Positions 12,363 through 24,773 of a stretch of 64,000 nt of DNA are shown here, in pieces. Location of the stretch: assembly GCA_013399875.1 (NCBI GenBank), contig VXAZ01007723.1, forward strand, positions 125,858-189,857. The letters are read 5' to 3'. The notes beneath the pieces were generated by a model. That model was given only the letters and a program-made list of their open reading frames with translations. It was not told where the DNA came from and made no database searches. Origin of the DNA: Gymnorhina tibicen (Eukaryota > Chordata > Aves > Passeriformes > Artamidae). Both the position numbers and the translations under genes were made by a program. Position 1 is the stretch's first letter. Every line of letters starts with the position of its first letter.

Positions 12363-13550
12363 ATGCTCGGCTGTATCTTCTACCAGCAGTCCTGGTTAAC
12401 TGGAGAAGTTCCAGCTGACTGGAAATTAGCAAACATAGCACCCATCTCCAAGAAGGGTTGGAAGGATGATCCAGGCAACTACAGACCTGTCAGCCAATCC
12501 TCTGTTTCAGAAAAAGGCTATGGAAGAGATCACCCTGAGTGCCTTTACACAGCACATGCAGGACAACCAGGAGATCAACCCCAGCCAGTGAAGTTACAAG
12601 AGATAAGTCCTGCTTGATCAACCAGATCACCTTATGTGACAAAGTGATCCACTCAATAGATGAGGGAAAGGCCGTGGATGTTGTGTAACTAGACTTCAGT
12701 AAGGCATTTTACACTGTGTCGCACAATATTTTCTTAGAAAAACTGGCTGCTCACAGCTTGGATGGGTGGATTCCTTGACAATATATTGGGTGGGAGTGTT
12801 GATCTATTTGAGTGGAGAAAGGGTCTCCAGTGGGATGTGGACAGACTCAAGCAATGGGTCAAGGGCAACTACATGAGGTTCAATAAGGTGAAATACCAGG
12901 TCATGCACTTGGGTCACAGCAACCCCAGGCAGCGCTACAGGTTGGAGTGGCTTGGGAGCTGTTTGACAGAAAGGAACTTGGGGGTGCTGGTTGACAGCCA
13001 GCCCAATATGAGCTGACAGTGTGTCCAGGTGGCCAAGAAGGTCAATGGCATCTTAGCCTGCATAAAGAATAGTGTAATCAGCAGGACTAGGGAAGTGATC
13101 ATCCTGCTGTAGTCAGTATTAGTGAGGCTGCACTTTGAGTACTGTATTCAGTTCTGGGCCCCTCACTTTAAAAAGGACATTACAGTGCCCAGAGAAGGGC
13201 AACAAGGCTCATGAAAGGACTGGAGAATGTGTTTTATGAGGAACAGCTGAAGGAGCTGAGTTTGTTTAGTCTCTAGAAGAGGATGCTCAAGGGGGTCTTC
13301 ATCACTGTCTACAACTCCCTGAAAGGTGCTTGTGTGGGGGGCAGTCTCTTCTACTGTGCCTGTAGTGACAAGACTAGATGAAATGGCCTTAAGCTGAAAA
13401 AGGGGAGATTCAGATTAGGTGTCAGAAAATTTTTTTTTTTTTTTTTACTTTTAGGGTATTCAGGCATTGGAATATGTTGCCCTGGGAGGTGGTGGAGTCA
13501 TCATCCCTGCAGGTGTTTTAGAGGCATCTGGATCTGGCACTGGGTGATGT
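12363..13550 (+). pseudogene. CR1 ORF2 reverse transcriptase remnant
   Basis: The protein would be the RT part of CR1 ORF2p, which makes cDNA at the target site. From 12363 the frame reads WLTGEVPADWKLANIAPISK and DDPGNYRPVS, typical of the CR1 RT N-terminal side. A frameshift lies near 12505. Another frame then gives DEGKAVDVV, a TAA stop at 12686-12688, and LDFSKAF of RT motif A, so the first catalytic Asp is kept. After LDGW (about 12770) the sequence jumps to LGGSVDLFEWRKG (about 12785). The segment between, which in CR1 carries the FADD catalytic motif and is expected to be about 65 residues, is absent. Downstream come FNKVKYQVMHLGHSNP, ERNLGVLVDS, VAKKVNGILACI and the CR1 C-terminal region, with further stops. 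It is dead. Confidence 0.93.
13430..13446. repeat. T17 homopolymer inside CR1
   Basis: Seventeen consecutive T residues sit inside the CR1 copy, just after AGATTAGGTGTCAGAAAA. They presumably grew by slippage after insertion. The run length may be affected by sequencing error. Confidence 0.85.
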
Positions 13551-13754
13551 GGCTTACTGGTTTAGGAGTTACAGTGGCAGTGCTGGGTGGGCAGTTGTAT
13601 TGGATATTCTCGAGGGTCTCTTCCAACACTGATGATTCTATGATTCTAGTGTTAAATATGCTAAATTTCTCATTTTACACCACGTATTTCCTCAGGTTCA
13701 GACAGGCTGCATCCAGACTACAGAAATCTTGACTGTTTCCACATATCTAATTAA

Positions 13755-13812
13755 GTTGAAAAGCAGGTTGAAAAGTCATTTAAGTTGAAAAAGCATTTCT
13801 AAAAGTTGAAAA
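13755..13812. repeat. Four copies of GTTGAAAA in 58 bp
   Basis: Exact GTTGAAAA occurs at 13755, 13767, 13784 and 13805, on the same strand. Spacing is irregular (12, 17 and 21 bp). It lies about 100 bp beyond the CR1 3' end. Confidence 0.85.
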
Positions 13813-16000
13813 TGTCCTGAAACAATCATCTTCCTAGAAAATCCATAAAAAATCCAAGAGGCAAATACCAAGTTAACAAATGCATTATAAAAATGGGTCC
13901 AAACACAGACTTTGAATGTGTATGTCCAAAATAATGAGATCTGGAAAAAAATGAAATTATGAATATATGTTTAAATGGCTTTTCCACTTACTGTTACAGA
14001 AAACATAAATTATACACTTTGTAACCATCTGTAATGTCAGTAACAGCAGCTGCTCCCAATTTACTGTACAGTGCTGTTGTACATATTATTTCCTTTGGAA
14101 ATTGCTTCGGTTTCTAGAACTACATCCTGATGGTTGGATTTTATTTTTTTAAATGCTTTCCAGCAATTTGCAAAGCTATAACTAGTTAGTAGGAATGACT
14201 CTATACTAACAGTGTTTTTGTAGTAGTTATTTCCTTTTTGCCCATCTTCTATAAATGTTTATTTGATATATTAAGTACATGAAAGAGGTCTTTGAGTATG
14301 TATATATGTGTAAATTTACATGCTGGCATAGGCTGACACAGTCTGCTTTCCAGATATTTGTGGAAACTGCTTTCTAATCACTTCTGTTAGTCTGACTCCA
14401 CAACATTTAGATATCTTATACTCTTATGGTAATTTCCCAACTATGGAAAATACAGCACTTAAAAGAATAAAAATATCAAAGAGAGCAGATGTAAAACCTG
14501 TTTAGAGGATAGTACTTCAGGAAAAGTTGAGGAAGAAGGAAGAGATAATTACATTGCCAAAAAAAGTTTCAGTGTTTTCGATTGCAAACTTCCTCAAGGT
14601 TCAGTAACACAGAATTTTTGGGTTTCTTTTAGGTATCAGTCATGTTCTCGCGTAGTACTTCATGGGGACTGCATACTCCAGGCTAGTATGGAGGTTGGAA
14701 GTATGTTCTGCCCTGATTCCTGGCTGTCACAAGCTAGGAAAACAAGCTTGTATTAAGGAAAAGGTTTCAGACAGTTTTTACTGGAATGGTATGTTACTCA
14801 TAGCTACTGATGGATAATAAAAGATAATCTTGACTTGGAAATTTAATCAATTGACTCCATTCTTGATCTAGGACTATAGCATTACACTCTTGTTGTCTGA
14901 CATAAAAATAATTGATGGACTGGATAAGTATTCAGTTTTTTCCTGGAACATATCAAGAATGTTCATCAGAAACATATTCTGTAGAGTGTCAGCCTTATAC
15001 CTTTGTGGCTCTGTGGATTGTAGCTGCTCCAGGCTATTAAATATCAACCTTCACATTCTTTCATTTTGCAGTCAGCAAGAAATGTTTTGCAAAAAGATGT
15101 TGTAACAGATGAGAGAGCCTCAAAAGGTCTCTTTCACTAAACTTTTAGAAAGTTCATGATTTAAATCATTGGAACATATTCTTTATTTTAATAATGTCTT
15201 CTTTTCCACTGTACTTTCATTAGGTAACTTCTGTAAATTTGATAATCTATTTTCTTACACAGTGTTCTCCTTCTGCCTCATTTTTCTGTCTTTTGCCCCT
15301 GCTCTTTTTTCTTTTATTTCCCATATTTACTATCAGGGTTTTTTGGGTTTTTTCCCCCTTTTTCTCACATTTCAAGATTAAGATTTACATTCTAATGGTG
15401 GGTGGTTTGGTGCTTGGGCACAGTTACAAAGGACTGGAATAACTTGGAAGTTATTTATCATCTAACTAATGCAACTGCTCATAAATTATCTCTCAGAACT
15501 TCATAGAAACTAAGTGCTTGGTGAGTCAATACTTGAAATCAGCACTCTCAGAAGTCTGTGAGAGTGTTATTTGTTTATTTATTTATTTCCTTTCCAATCC
15601 ATCAAGGCTTACTGAGTGAAAAAACAAAGATCACTGACTTTAAGTTCTGTTGGAAAGTTGGTTTGGCTGGTTTTGAAGTGCTCATTTTTGTCTCCAAAGT
15701 TTCCAAGATGATATATTTCACAAAGGATAAAGGTATTACAGAAATAATTAACCAAAGTAGAAATAAGTGTTAGTTATTTCTCTTAAAAACATAGAAAAAT
15801 AACAACAGCAATTTGGGGAAAGATAAAACACAAAAATAATGAACAAACAAGATACTAATCTTGTCCTGTAGGCAGCTGGTATTCAGACTTCCTTTTGCCA
15901 TTCTCAGAATTTAGTAATTTAAACTTTTGGTTTCCAGGAGAAACCAAGTTGTTTCTGTCCCTCCCGTATATCCCCTCTGTTTCATGTATTATGCCCAACA

Positions 16001-16048
16001 AGAAGGAAGGAAGAAGGGAAGGAAGGAAAGAAGGAAGGAAGGAAGGAA
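16001..16048. repeat. (GGAA)n microsatellite
   Basis: A purine-only tract of GGAA/GAAG tetranucleotides with two interruptions, about 48 bases. It is directly visible. The minus-strand open frame through it reads as F/P/S repeats and is an artefact. Confidence 0.93.
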
Positions 16049-19000
16049 CACCTTAAATAAATATTTAGTTGGAATTTTTGTAATTTATATGGTGAAAAAT
16101 AGTATTTCTTTATTTTGATAAGATGAACGTACAGTATAAAAGTGACAAGACCTGAGACATAGAATGTCTTTTCTACTGGTGTTAAATATGTAAAGAACAA
16201 CTGAAATACTGGAAATAATGGCATTCAAGTATTACCAGAGGAAAATAAAATAAGGTCAAATGAAATTTGAAGTTCCTTTTTATAGTTATGAATATAAGAA
16301 TGTTATGCCTCACAATAAACATATGTCTGAAAGTATCCAGGACTAGGCTGAGAGACACAGTAGTTGTTGCTGTTCCTCCTCTATCCAAGCCTCTCCGTGA
16401 CCTTCAAAGAGTCCTTCATGCTCCCTATCAGCAAAACAGAGACAATGATATTTAGAGAAGAAAACTGCAGCTACAGCACTTCAGCTGTCGATCTCATCCT
16501 AAGAAGGATTCCCAGGCTGCAGGTGATTATAACTGTGGGAACACATTTCTAGTAAAGACGCCACTATGGCGAGACATTAAGCTCATCTCCTGCTTTTAAA
16601 GTTCTGGTGCGTGTCCCTTTTTGTGAGAGGTGTTAACAGCTGAGTCCTAGCCATGTTCTGTCTCTGTTTAAAGCTCTCCCAAATCCACTTGCAGCTGGAT
16701 AAAGAATTTATTTCCTATGACCCCTGCGGGGGGGCAGAGTGTGATACTGAGCTGTCATCATGTTCCTTTCACGGGAGTGTGGCATCCGGATGGGATCTTG
16801 GCAGTTCTCCTGTGTGCGTGTGCGCATGTAGGCATACACATCTGCAACTTGATTCCTTGATTCTTTACAGCTTGTGCAGTCACTTGCTCTTCCATAAAGC
16901 AAAAGTCGAGTAGGGGAAAAAATTGCTGTTGCAATATTTTTTCTATAGATGGAAATGACCATATACAGGGCAAGGCAAAGGCAAAGCCAGGGTAGGTACT
17001 AGGAAGTGTTTTATGGAGCCAGACACTGTATGTGCATAGCATTCTTCACCTAAGCATTGTGGTTTTTCTTTTGTAACCTATTTTTTGAGCCTATGCATTG
17101 CTACAAGCCTGCTGACTGCAAAACACAGCTGCCATTTTGTGTTCTGGAGCCATAAAGAAGACTTATTCCAGGACATCTGCAAGAGACTTCACTGTTCTTT
17201 GTAGGTTTTATTAAAGCAAATCTAAAGCAAAAATTAGAGGCTTCAAGATGTTTTACATCACACTTTGAAGTACTGTCTCCTACAAATGCTGCAAAGACTT
17301 AAGGAACGAGTAGAACAAATGAGATACAAATATAGTTTTGAAAATTAATTATGAAGAAAATGGCAGTATTCTTGATGACTGAGTTAATTAACAAGGGATG
17401 AAAAAAAATGACAAGATGGAAAAAGCTATGTCAGAGACTCAGTGTAAGTACATTGCTTAGCTAAGCAAAACCTCTTTTCAATGGAACAGTAAACATTAGC
17501 ACGCCTTCAAAGAACAATAATAAAAATTTTTGAGGCACAAGATTGTTCTCAGTAATTAGAAGCACAGATGTTATTTGCTTCGGTCTTCTAATACTCTTTT
17601 CAAAGAGTAATTTTTTCAGGTAACTGAAAGCATTAAGAATTCTGACAGAGCATAAGAGGATTGCTGCCACACAGGTTCCCTGTGGATATTCAATGGCTTA
17701 AGTGAACTGAACTTGGACTGGTAATTTCTGGTAGAGAATGCTTAAGTGTTCAGAACTAAATATATTCACCTTTCATTTAAATTCTGTGTAATTTTTGTTT
17801 TCCCCAAAAAAGCACTTCAGCCTTTTAACTCTGTATCTCAATATTTATTCTGGAAAAACATCCATGTTTATCTTCCTCTTAAGTTTCCATTTAGCCACTA
17901 GTGACATCCTTAAAACCAATTCTCTGCTGTAAGACTGTAAGACCCTGCTTACAAGGTGCTGGAGCTGAATCCTTCCAGGAGCTAATTAATTGCTTGAAAC
18001 TCTTGTTCAAGTTAAAATATCTGAGAGTTTCAGACTGTGCCAGGAAAAAAGCTTTCCTATTACGAGAGCATGATCCTTTAGTTTCAGAGCATGCTCGAAG
18101 AAAAGCCCGTACAAAACAACACACAACCTGACAGATTACATAGCAGTACAGACCTGGACATACACATGATGAGAGTGGTCACCAGACAATGCAGCATATT
18201 TGTCTCTTTCTCCCAGTAAGTAAAACTTATTTGTATATTATGTAGTAGCTCCAAAAGGAGGTTAGAAAGTCAGATTTGTACCACAATAGCAAACAGATCA
18301 TGGTGGAGACGGACAAATATAAAATACCCAGGATCAAAAATTTCACCTTTTAGGTTACTCAGGACAGTCTTGTAGTAGAGATGCTCTTGAAGTTCATATC
18401 ATTTCTCTACATCCACATAAGGGATTTAAGTTTCCTACAGCACTGGTGGGTAACCTGCCAAGCTACTAGCTATTCCCTCTCTCTCTTCAGCTTTTTGTTT
18501 ATTTTGTACTTTTGTCTTTTCTCAAAGGAAAGGGAGTAAAAAACATATCTTGGCCTAACATGGAATTTTGAACAGGAGTTTAATTTCAGATTATGATTCA
18601 TAGTTCAAAAACCCAAAAGAAAGAAGCTGCATATAATTTTAAAGATGCTTACTCAACTCTGCCTCCTTTTACCAGGTAATTCCCAGCCTTTTCACGGCAC
18701 ATCAGTGAAAATTAGCTCAAATAGTGCCTTACTTAGATAGTTTCTAAAATTTTTTTCCTCAGATATAGAAATCTTGTCAACTAATCTAGAGTTAACTGAA
18801 GGTTAGGCATGAATTACTGAAGTAACTAAATATGTTTGATGCTATGCCTCATAAATCATAGGCTCAAAAACCCTCCACAAAGACTCTCACCTAATCCCAA
18901 GAAAACAAAGAAGTACACCCTAGGGACTTGCCTAAGAAGAATTCGCCATGCCATGAACACCTCTGGATGTTTTATTTCTCTAGCACTCAGGGAAATTCGT

Positions 19001-21280
19001 CTTTACTCCAGATTGTGCAGCTGTATTAATGAACTTGGGCACATCAACTGTTTGCTTGGCCCTGTTTCTAACAGCACTGTAGTGGAAAGTGTTTTCAGTT
19101 TAAGGGAATCATCAGTAAATGTTGTAAAAGAACAACTCCTTCTTTATCGCGTACAAATATGTAATGGCAGGGCATGATAACACTCTTCTTTTCTTCTGTT
19201 CAGAAAAGAGTCATTCACACTAGAAGGATATATGGTACAGCTTGACAGATAGGTACATCACCCTTTTTAAATAGGTTTTCTTTCCTTTGTTGCAAAAGGC
19301 TCAAAGGGGTGTATACCCAGCCCCTACAATAATAACACTGTAGTTTAGAGGCTCCTTGCAAGGCAGGTAGAGTTCTGATTTCATTGCGTTGCATGAGTTC
19401 AGTGTTCAGCGGGAAAAATATTAAACCAATTCTTATTTTGAAAATCCAACCTATTTAGTACATGCCAAACCAAGATAAATGTTTTCAAGTATGTTCTGCA
19501 TATGTTTTGGGGTAAGAAAAGACATTTTAAGACAGGAAAAAGTCAGCTTGCTTTTCAAAGCATAAATCAAATATGTAACAGAAAACAAAGAAAACAGAAA
19601 TTTTGAATTTGTAGAACACAAGTTATACTAAAATATGTATAATGTGAAAAGAACATTTACACGTTTCTTCAGTGCAGTGTGCAAGAGAGATTTACTAGGA
19701 GATGAAAGGAAACTACATGATACTGAAATTAACTTTTCCCCTTAATGATTGGGTCTCATAGGAATGTACTAGCTGCTGAGGCTGGCAGACTTTTAAAATC
19801 CCATGCCTGCAGTTCAGAAATAATTTTTTGGAGGGAATAATTGAGAGTATGACAGTTTGTCTACAAATATGTCACTATGTGTTTACTTCACCGTGTGTCA
19901 ATTGGATTAGGTCTTTATTCAGGGAGAAGAAGCTGAATCAGCCGTTGCAGATTGCCTGCTGCCTCGTCTGCCTCTGCAGCCTGGAAAGGACCCCTCCTGC
20001 TACCAAGGAAAGCAGGAAGTAAAAATCCAAATACCGTGCCCTTGACTTGGTTATGGAAAAAAACAGGTTAGTAATAAATTAAATGGGCTTCTATGGAGAC
20101 AGCTGTTAGCTGTATGCCTCAATTTACCTATTTTCTGCACAATAGTTTGTGTAGGTGTCAGAGGAAGCTCAATAGTTTGCCAATTACTGGAAAACTCTTT
20201 GAGTTAAATGTTTGGCTGAATGATGGCTGGATGTTTTTTAATTCTGCTTTTCCCTCTGCAAACAGCTGATGCCTGCATTAAGCTAAGATCAAATGAAAAA
20301 TGTATTCAGCATTTCAGAGATACCCAGAAGCAAAATAGCAATATCAGGAGCTAAGCTTTCTTACGCTTCCTTTGTATATGTCAACTTAAATTATCCTGGG
20401 TGATGTATCATCCTTCCCAGTGTACTTAATATTATAATGAAAGTGGATCATTAATATGGAAAGTCACGAGACGGTTTCTTTCATATGCAAAATAAATCAC
20501 ATGCAACCACACCTCTGATGTGAACTTTTGAACGTGAAAGCTGCAAAAATTGCTTTTTACACAGCCCTGAGAGTTTTGATATGGCTTACTACTGGCTTTT
20601 TCCCAACAGATGAAAAATATTCCTGTTCATGGTCAGAAATTACCACACTAACCTGTGATAACTGAATCATGGAAAGTATATATGACCCCTTTCTAAAATG
20701 TTTGTTCTGATTTCTTTTAGTATGAAGATGCAGCACAGAAGTGGAAAACTCAATAGAAATATTCCCTAATATCCTAAGAGAGATAAATATTGCTGTGAAA
20801 AAAAATTGTATGTCTCTTACTGTTTCTTTGTCTTTAACTCTCTCCAAGGTACAAATCCTTTTATTTCTCTATCTGTGACTTCTTTTATGCCCCTTTTATA
20901 TTGGTATCTCCATGTCATTTTGGGTTGCTTTCTTGTCTTTGCTACGTTTTTTGTCTGTTTGTTTGTTTTGTATTCCTTTAATTTACATATATAATTAATA
21001 GAACTAGAACGGGAAAAAAAAACAAAACTAGAAAAAAAAACCCTAATAAAGGAGCACAATTAAGCACCGAGCACATCATGCAGACTCTAGGTACTGCTAC
21101 TGGCTCCAGGAGGCTAATTCTTCTTTTTTAGAAGTCAGTCAGTGTAATTAGAGATTTCTGTGACAACAAAGTAGTATTTTGCTTTTTTATTATGACTTTA
21201 GTTTGAGGAGTTTGTTTCATTTAAGGTTTTGCATGTGGTTTTGCTTGTTTGTCTGTTGTTGTTTAAATTCTAAATACAGT

Positions 21281-21308
21281 ACTCAGATTATACTCAGATT
21301 ATACTCAG
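21281..21308. repeat. 11-bp tandem repeat, 2.5 copies
   Basis: The unit ACTCAGATTAT is repeated head to tail about two and a half times without mismatch. It is likely replication slippage. Confidence 0.85.
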
Positions 21309-21570
21309 CGGAAGAGCAGTTTCGTTGCTTATCCCAGATATTTCACCTGAACTATGTGGAGCAGCCAGGATAAGGTTAGCTTTCTCTCAACTATTTTGTG
21401 ACAATCTTTTTAGGAAAATGTTTTACTCTGGTATTGACTATGAACATTTTAAAGACAAAATTCAACCCAATTATGAAATCTGCTCCATAGATCAATGCAG
21501 ATTAAAGTTAAAATGTTAGGATGTGGCAACAAAATCTTTTTGACAAGTAGATAAAAAGGGCCAAATTTCT

Positions 21571-21706
21571 ATGAGAGAAAGGGGAGAAGAAGAGAGAAGA
21601 AGAGAGAAGAGAAGAGAAGAGAAGAGAAGAGAAGAGAAGAGAAGAGAAGAGAAGAGAAGAGAAGAGAAGAGAAGAGAAGAGAAGAGAAGAGAAGAGAAGA
21701 GAAGAG
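21571..21706. repeat. (GAAGA)n pentanucleotide microsatellite
   Basis: A pure-purine tract of about 136 bases. The left 35 bases are imperfect and roughly 20 near-perfect GAAGA units follow from about 21606 to 21705. Open frames through it on either strand (REEKR-type and LLFSS-type repeats) are artefacts of the repeat. Long homopurine-homopyrimidine mirror tracts of this kind can form triplex (H-) DNA; that is known chemistry, not shown here. Confidence 0.97.
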
Positions 21707-23838
21707 GATCAGTATTCCAGAAGGCTCCACAAATCACTTCCCCAGAACACTCAGAAGAAGAGTCACCCTGCATAGAAATCTCTTAGCAAGCAGCTGAAGG
21801 CTTCAGTTTTCAGTATAGACCCTTAACTTGCTACCTCTTACCCAGGAATTCAGCAATGTCAGAACTGAATATTAATGAACCTGTGTTTTTAGAGCCACAG
21901 GATTTGGCTCTTCTGACTATAAAGTTCCCCTTCTATGAGACAAAGGATATATAAAGCCCAAAAGAAATATGGAGCACTATGTTTAAGGCTGAATTGAAAT
22001 AAATCTCCTACCTAACTCAGCAAAGTGTATTGTATTGGTGTTGAGTTTAGCAGTTTATAAATGTATACTTGAAAAAGAGGATCCTCTCTGGCTGCCTTAA
22101 TATTTCCAGCATATCCCATAATAAGCCTAATGGTTTGCCACGTAATTGCATCATTAGTAAAACGGTGTTCTTGTTCAGTTACAACTTTCCATTGGCTTAG
22201 AGAAAGGATTTCAAATTTGCATTTAAATGAAATTGAGCAAAGAGTGATAAAGGCTTCAATTAAAAGGCCACCTGTTTTTGTTAATTCATTTTTAATAGGA
22301 ACAGTAAATATTTTCAGTTGATGCACTTTCTTCTGCAAGATTAGTACATTCTTCTCTTCTTTATCTCCAGTGTCAGACACCCCTCATTAGAGGAGTCTGT
22401 CATTTTCTCTGACTAAAGGAACCTGTCTCAAGCTTTATGAATCTGTTGGTACAAGACAAATAATAAAGTAAACCAAAGAGCTATTTAGAAAATGCAAGCA
22501 AAAACACCCTAACGTATGATCAAAGTAAATTCTGTAAATAAATTATTTCAAAAAATCAATTAGTTCTAAGGCTGGGGGGAAGCTGGCTCCTCAAACAAAA
22601 CACTCAAATTCTTTCTTCATTTACACTCTTCTTGGAGGTTACTGATCTCACTTGGGCACACTGGTATGAAACAAAAGTAGTCTTCCATGTCACAATTATG
22701 TAATGCAATTAAAACTTAAGGATTACAAATATGTAAAACACAAATCACAGCAAGCAGCTTTTGTGGAGTATAAACCCAGCTGGTGTTCACGGAGTATAAG
22801 CTCCAACTGGCATCTGGAAATATTAAATCTTTCTATAAAATGTCTTCCTTTGATGCTAAACTTTTCACTTTTTGGTCTTGTCTTATAGGTTTATAGGTCT
22901 AGTTTTGTCCAGTTGCCATTAGAAACATAGAAGCTCATCTTGCTTTACTAATGTTTTTGAAATAATTTGTGTCCCTAATTGCTTCTATTTTCCATTTACT
23001 GTAACCATAACTACTAATTTGCTAACAACCACTACACATCTGTTACAACACAAGCTTAAAAATCAGAAATATCCACAATAACAACTTGCAGTGGACACCC
23101 TTGTCTTTGCAAATGCAGCGTAAGCATTTAAATAAAGAATTGAAGCATTTAATTAGTGTGTGCTTGTTTCCTGCTAGCAGGACATCATAGTAGTAAATAA
23201 ATGGATTAAGTTTCTTGTAACACAAGCTGGGAGACATCTTCACAGTTACTTTTCATTCTCAGATGCCTATTTAAGGGAAGCGCAGGGGTCCAATCCCACT
23301 TTTAAAAACTTTATCTTTGATTTAAATTATGACTGGTTTTTAATGCTATGTGGTTTTCCACAATGAACTTAACAAGAGATTATGTTTTCCATTTCTGGTT
23401 GAATGAAGAAAGAAATTAACAGAAATGTAAATAGAAAATATTCACGTGAAACCGCAGGTTAAGGGATTTACCCCTTATTTGTTACAAGTTAAACATTTAC
23501 AAAGGAAAATAAATGCTGCAGAACTCTCTCTTCTTGCCTCTTTCCCTCTCTTGTGCTCCTTCCCCTGTATGTATTTCTGATTGACATACTCATATAATTT
23601 GTTTGTTTTTATATTTGCTGGATGAAGGAATATATCAGGAATTTTAAATAATTGATTTTTACTTGGCTCAGGTCCTACTTCTTAACTGGTAGTTGCTGCA
23701 GTTGCTTTCTTTTAATGCTTGCAAAGCTGAACTAAAAATATCTCTTGAAGCTAAGTTCAGCTTGACTATATGTTGCAAGTGGTTTGGATCTAATGTTCTG
23801 CCATTAAATAAATATTTTAATATTTTTCTTTAAAGTTA
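21707..23838. other. Single-copy AT-rich DNA, no gene seen
   Basis: No gene is supported. A 122-codon minus-strand open frame at 22012-22380 has no recognisable domain. The same stretch contains several TAATT/ATTTA homeodomain-type cores, which are expected in AT-rich DNA. The right edge is the LTR start. Confidence 0.55.
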
Positions 23839-24773
23839 TGTTTATTGGGTTTGCGTGGCAAGGCTTTAGTAGTCGGGTGGGATACAGGGGAGGCTTTTGG
23901 GAGAAGATCCTAGAACCTTTCTCTGTGTCCGACAGAGCAAATGCTCCAGCTGGGAAAAAAACCTGCACAACTTCGGACAAATTGAGGAGTGAGACTATGT
24001 GAGAGAAACCCTTCAGACACCAGGGTCGGTGCAGAAGGAGGAGGAGGAGGTGCTCCGGGCACCAGAGCAGCAATTCCCCTGCAGCCTGTGGTGCAGACCA
24101 TGGTGAGGCAGCTGTGCCCCTGCAGCCCATTCATGTCCACAGTGGAGCAGCATTCCCTCCTCCATGGGGGACCCTGCACCTGAGCAGTTGGGTGCCTGAA
24201 GGAGAGTGTGACTGCGTAGGATACCCATGCTGTTCCTGGCAGGACTTGTGACCTCACAGAGGACCCACACTGGACTAGCTCATGATGAACTGCAGCCTGT
24301 GGGAAGGACTCATGTTGGAAAAGTTTGTGGAGAGCTGTGTCCTGTGGGACTGACCCCACACTGGAACAAGGGAAGAGTGTGAGGATTCTGCCCCCCCTGA
24401 GAGGGGGGTGGCAGAGAAAACTTGTGATGAACTGACCACAACCATTCCATGTCTCCCTGTGACATTTTAGGGAAGAAGGCAGAGAATTTAGGAGTGAAGT
24501 TGAGCCCAGGAAGAAAGGAGGGATGAGAGGAAAGTGTTTTTAAGATTGGGTTTATTTCTTATTAATCTATCCTGATTTTTTTGGTAATAAATTAAATTAA
24601 CTTTCCCCAAGTCAAACCTGTTTTGCCTGTTTTGGTAATTCATGAGTGATGTCTGCCTGTTCTCATCTTGACCTATGAGCCTTTTGTTGTTTTCTGTCCC
24701 CTGTTCAGCTGTGGGCGAGAAATAGAGTGGCTTTGGTCGGCACCTGGTGTCCAGCCAGGGACAAGCCACCACA
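23839..24773 (+). mobile_element. Solo LTR of a bird endogenous retrovirus
   Basis: About 935 bp beginning TGTTTATTGGGTTTGCGTGG and ending GGACAAGCCACCACA, so it has TG...CA ends. Sense is inferred from an AATAAA signal at 24586-24591 upstream of the 3' end and from resemblance to bird ERVL-type LTRs. The 3' 450 bp aligns by eye, in reverse complement, with 46289-46735, which supports a repeat family independently of memory. No gag, pol or env remnant flanks it, so it is a solo LTR left by recombination. I see no clear target-site duplication (AGTTA at left, GAAGG at right). GC is higher than in the surroundings. The small open frames (for example minus-strand 23910-24359) are non-coding shadows. 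Confidence 0.85.
24586..24591 (+). promoter_or_regulatory. Polyadenylation signal in the LTR
   Basis: AATAAA lies about 180 bp before the LTR 3' end, in the position expected for the retroviral R region. Retroviral transcripts of this family would have been cleaved downstream. The corresponding position in the 46.3-46.7 kb copy reads AATATA on the sense strand, so only this copy keeps the signal. Confidence 0.5.

Larger units (their letters stand above)
12361..13648 (+). mobile_element. CR1 LINE, plus strand, internally deleted
   Basis: This is a CR1 non-LTR retrotransposon in sense orientation. It begins inside the reverse transcriptase coding sequence and runs through the end of ORF2 and the short 3' UTR to the tandem terminal motif GATGATTCTATGATTCTAG near 13630-13648. 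The 5' end is truncated. Stops, at least one frameshift and an internal deletion near 12770-12785 make it inactive. A run of 17 T residues interrupts the 3' part of ORF2. Confidence 0.97.
13649..21570. other. Single-copy AT-rich DNA with short tandem repeats
   Basis: No gene can be supported in these 7.9 kb. The longest open frame, plus-strand 18836-19177 (113 codons), shows no domain or signal I recognise. The stretch holds a GTTGAAAA cluster, a GGAA microsatellite and an 11-bp duplication, listed separately. The part around 20080-20540 is complex, non-repetitive sequence with a few retained CpGs and is discussed as a possible conserved non-coding segment. Confidence 0.55.

Noticed and set aside
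18836..19177. 113-codon plus-strand open frame
   Set aside because: The basic N-terminal part looked exon-like, but there is no domain, no conserved motif and no neighbouring exon.
21516..21786. REEKR-type and LLFSS-type repeat proteins on both strands
   Set aside because: These are translations of the GAAGA microsatellite.
22012..22380. 122-codon minus-strand open frame, considered as a possible exon
   Set aside because: The product has no recognised motif and I see no flanking exon or convincing splice pair. Only conservation data could revive it.
23910..24359. 149-codon minus-strand open frame
   Set aside because: It is antisense within the solo LTR. Its higher GC reduces stop codons. 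No viral or host domain is visible.
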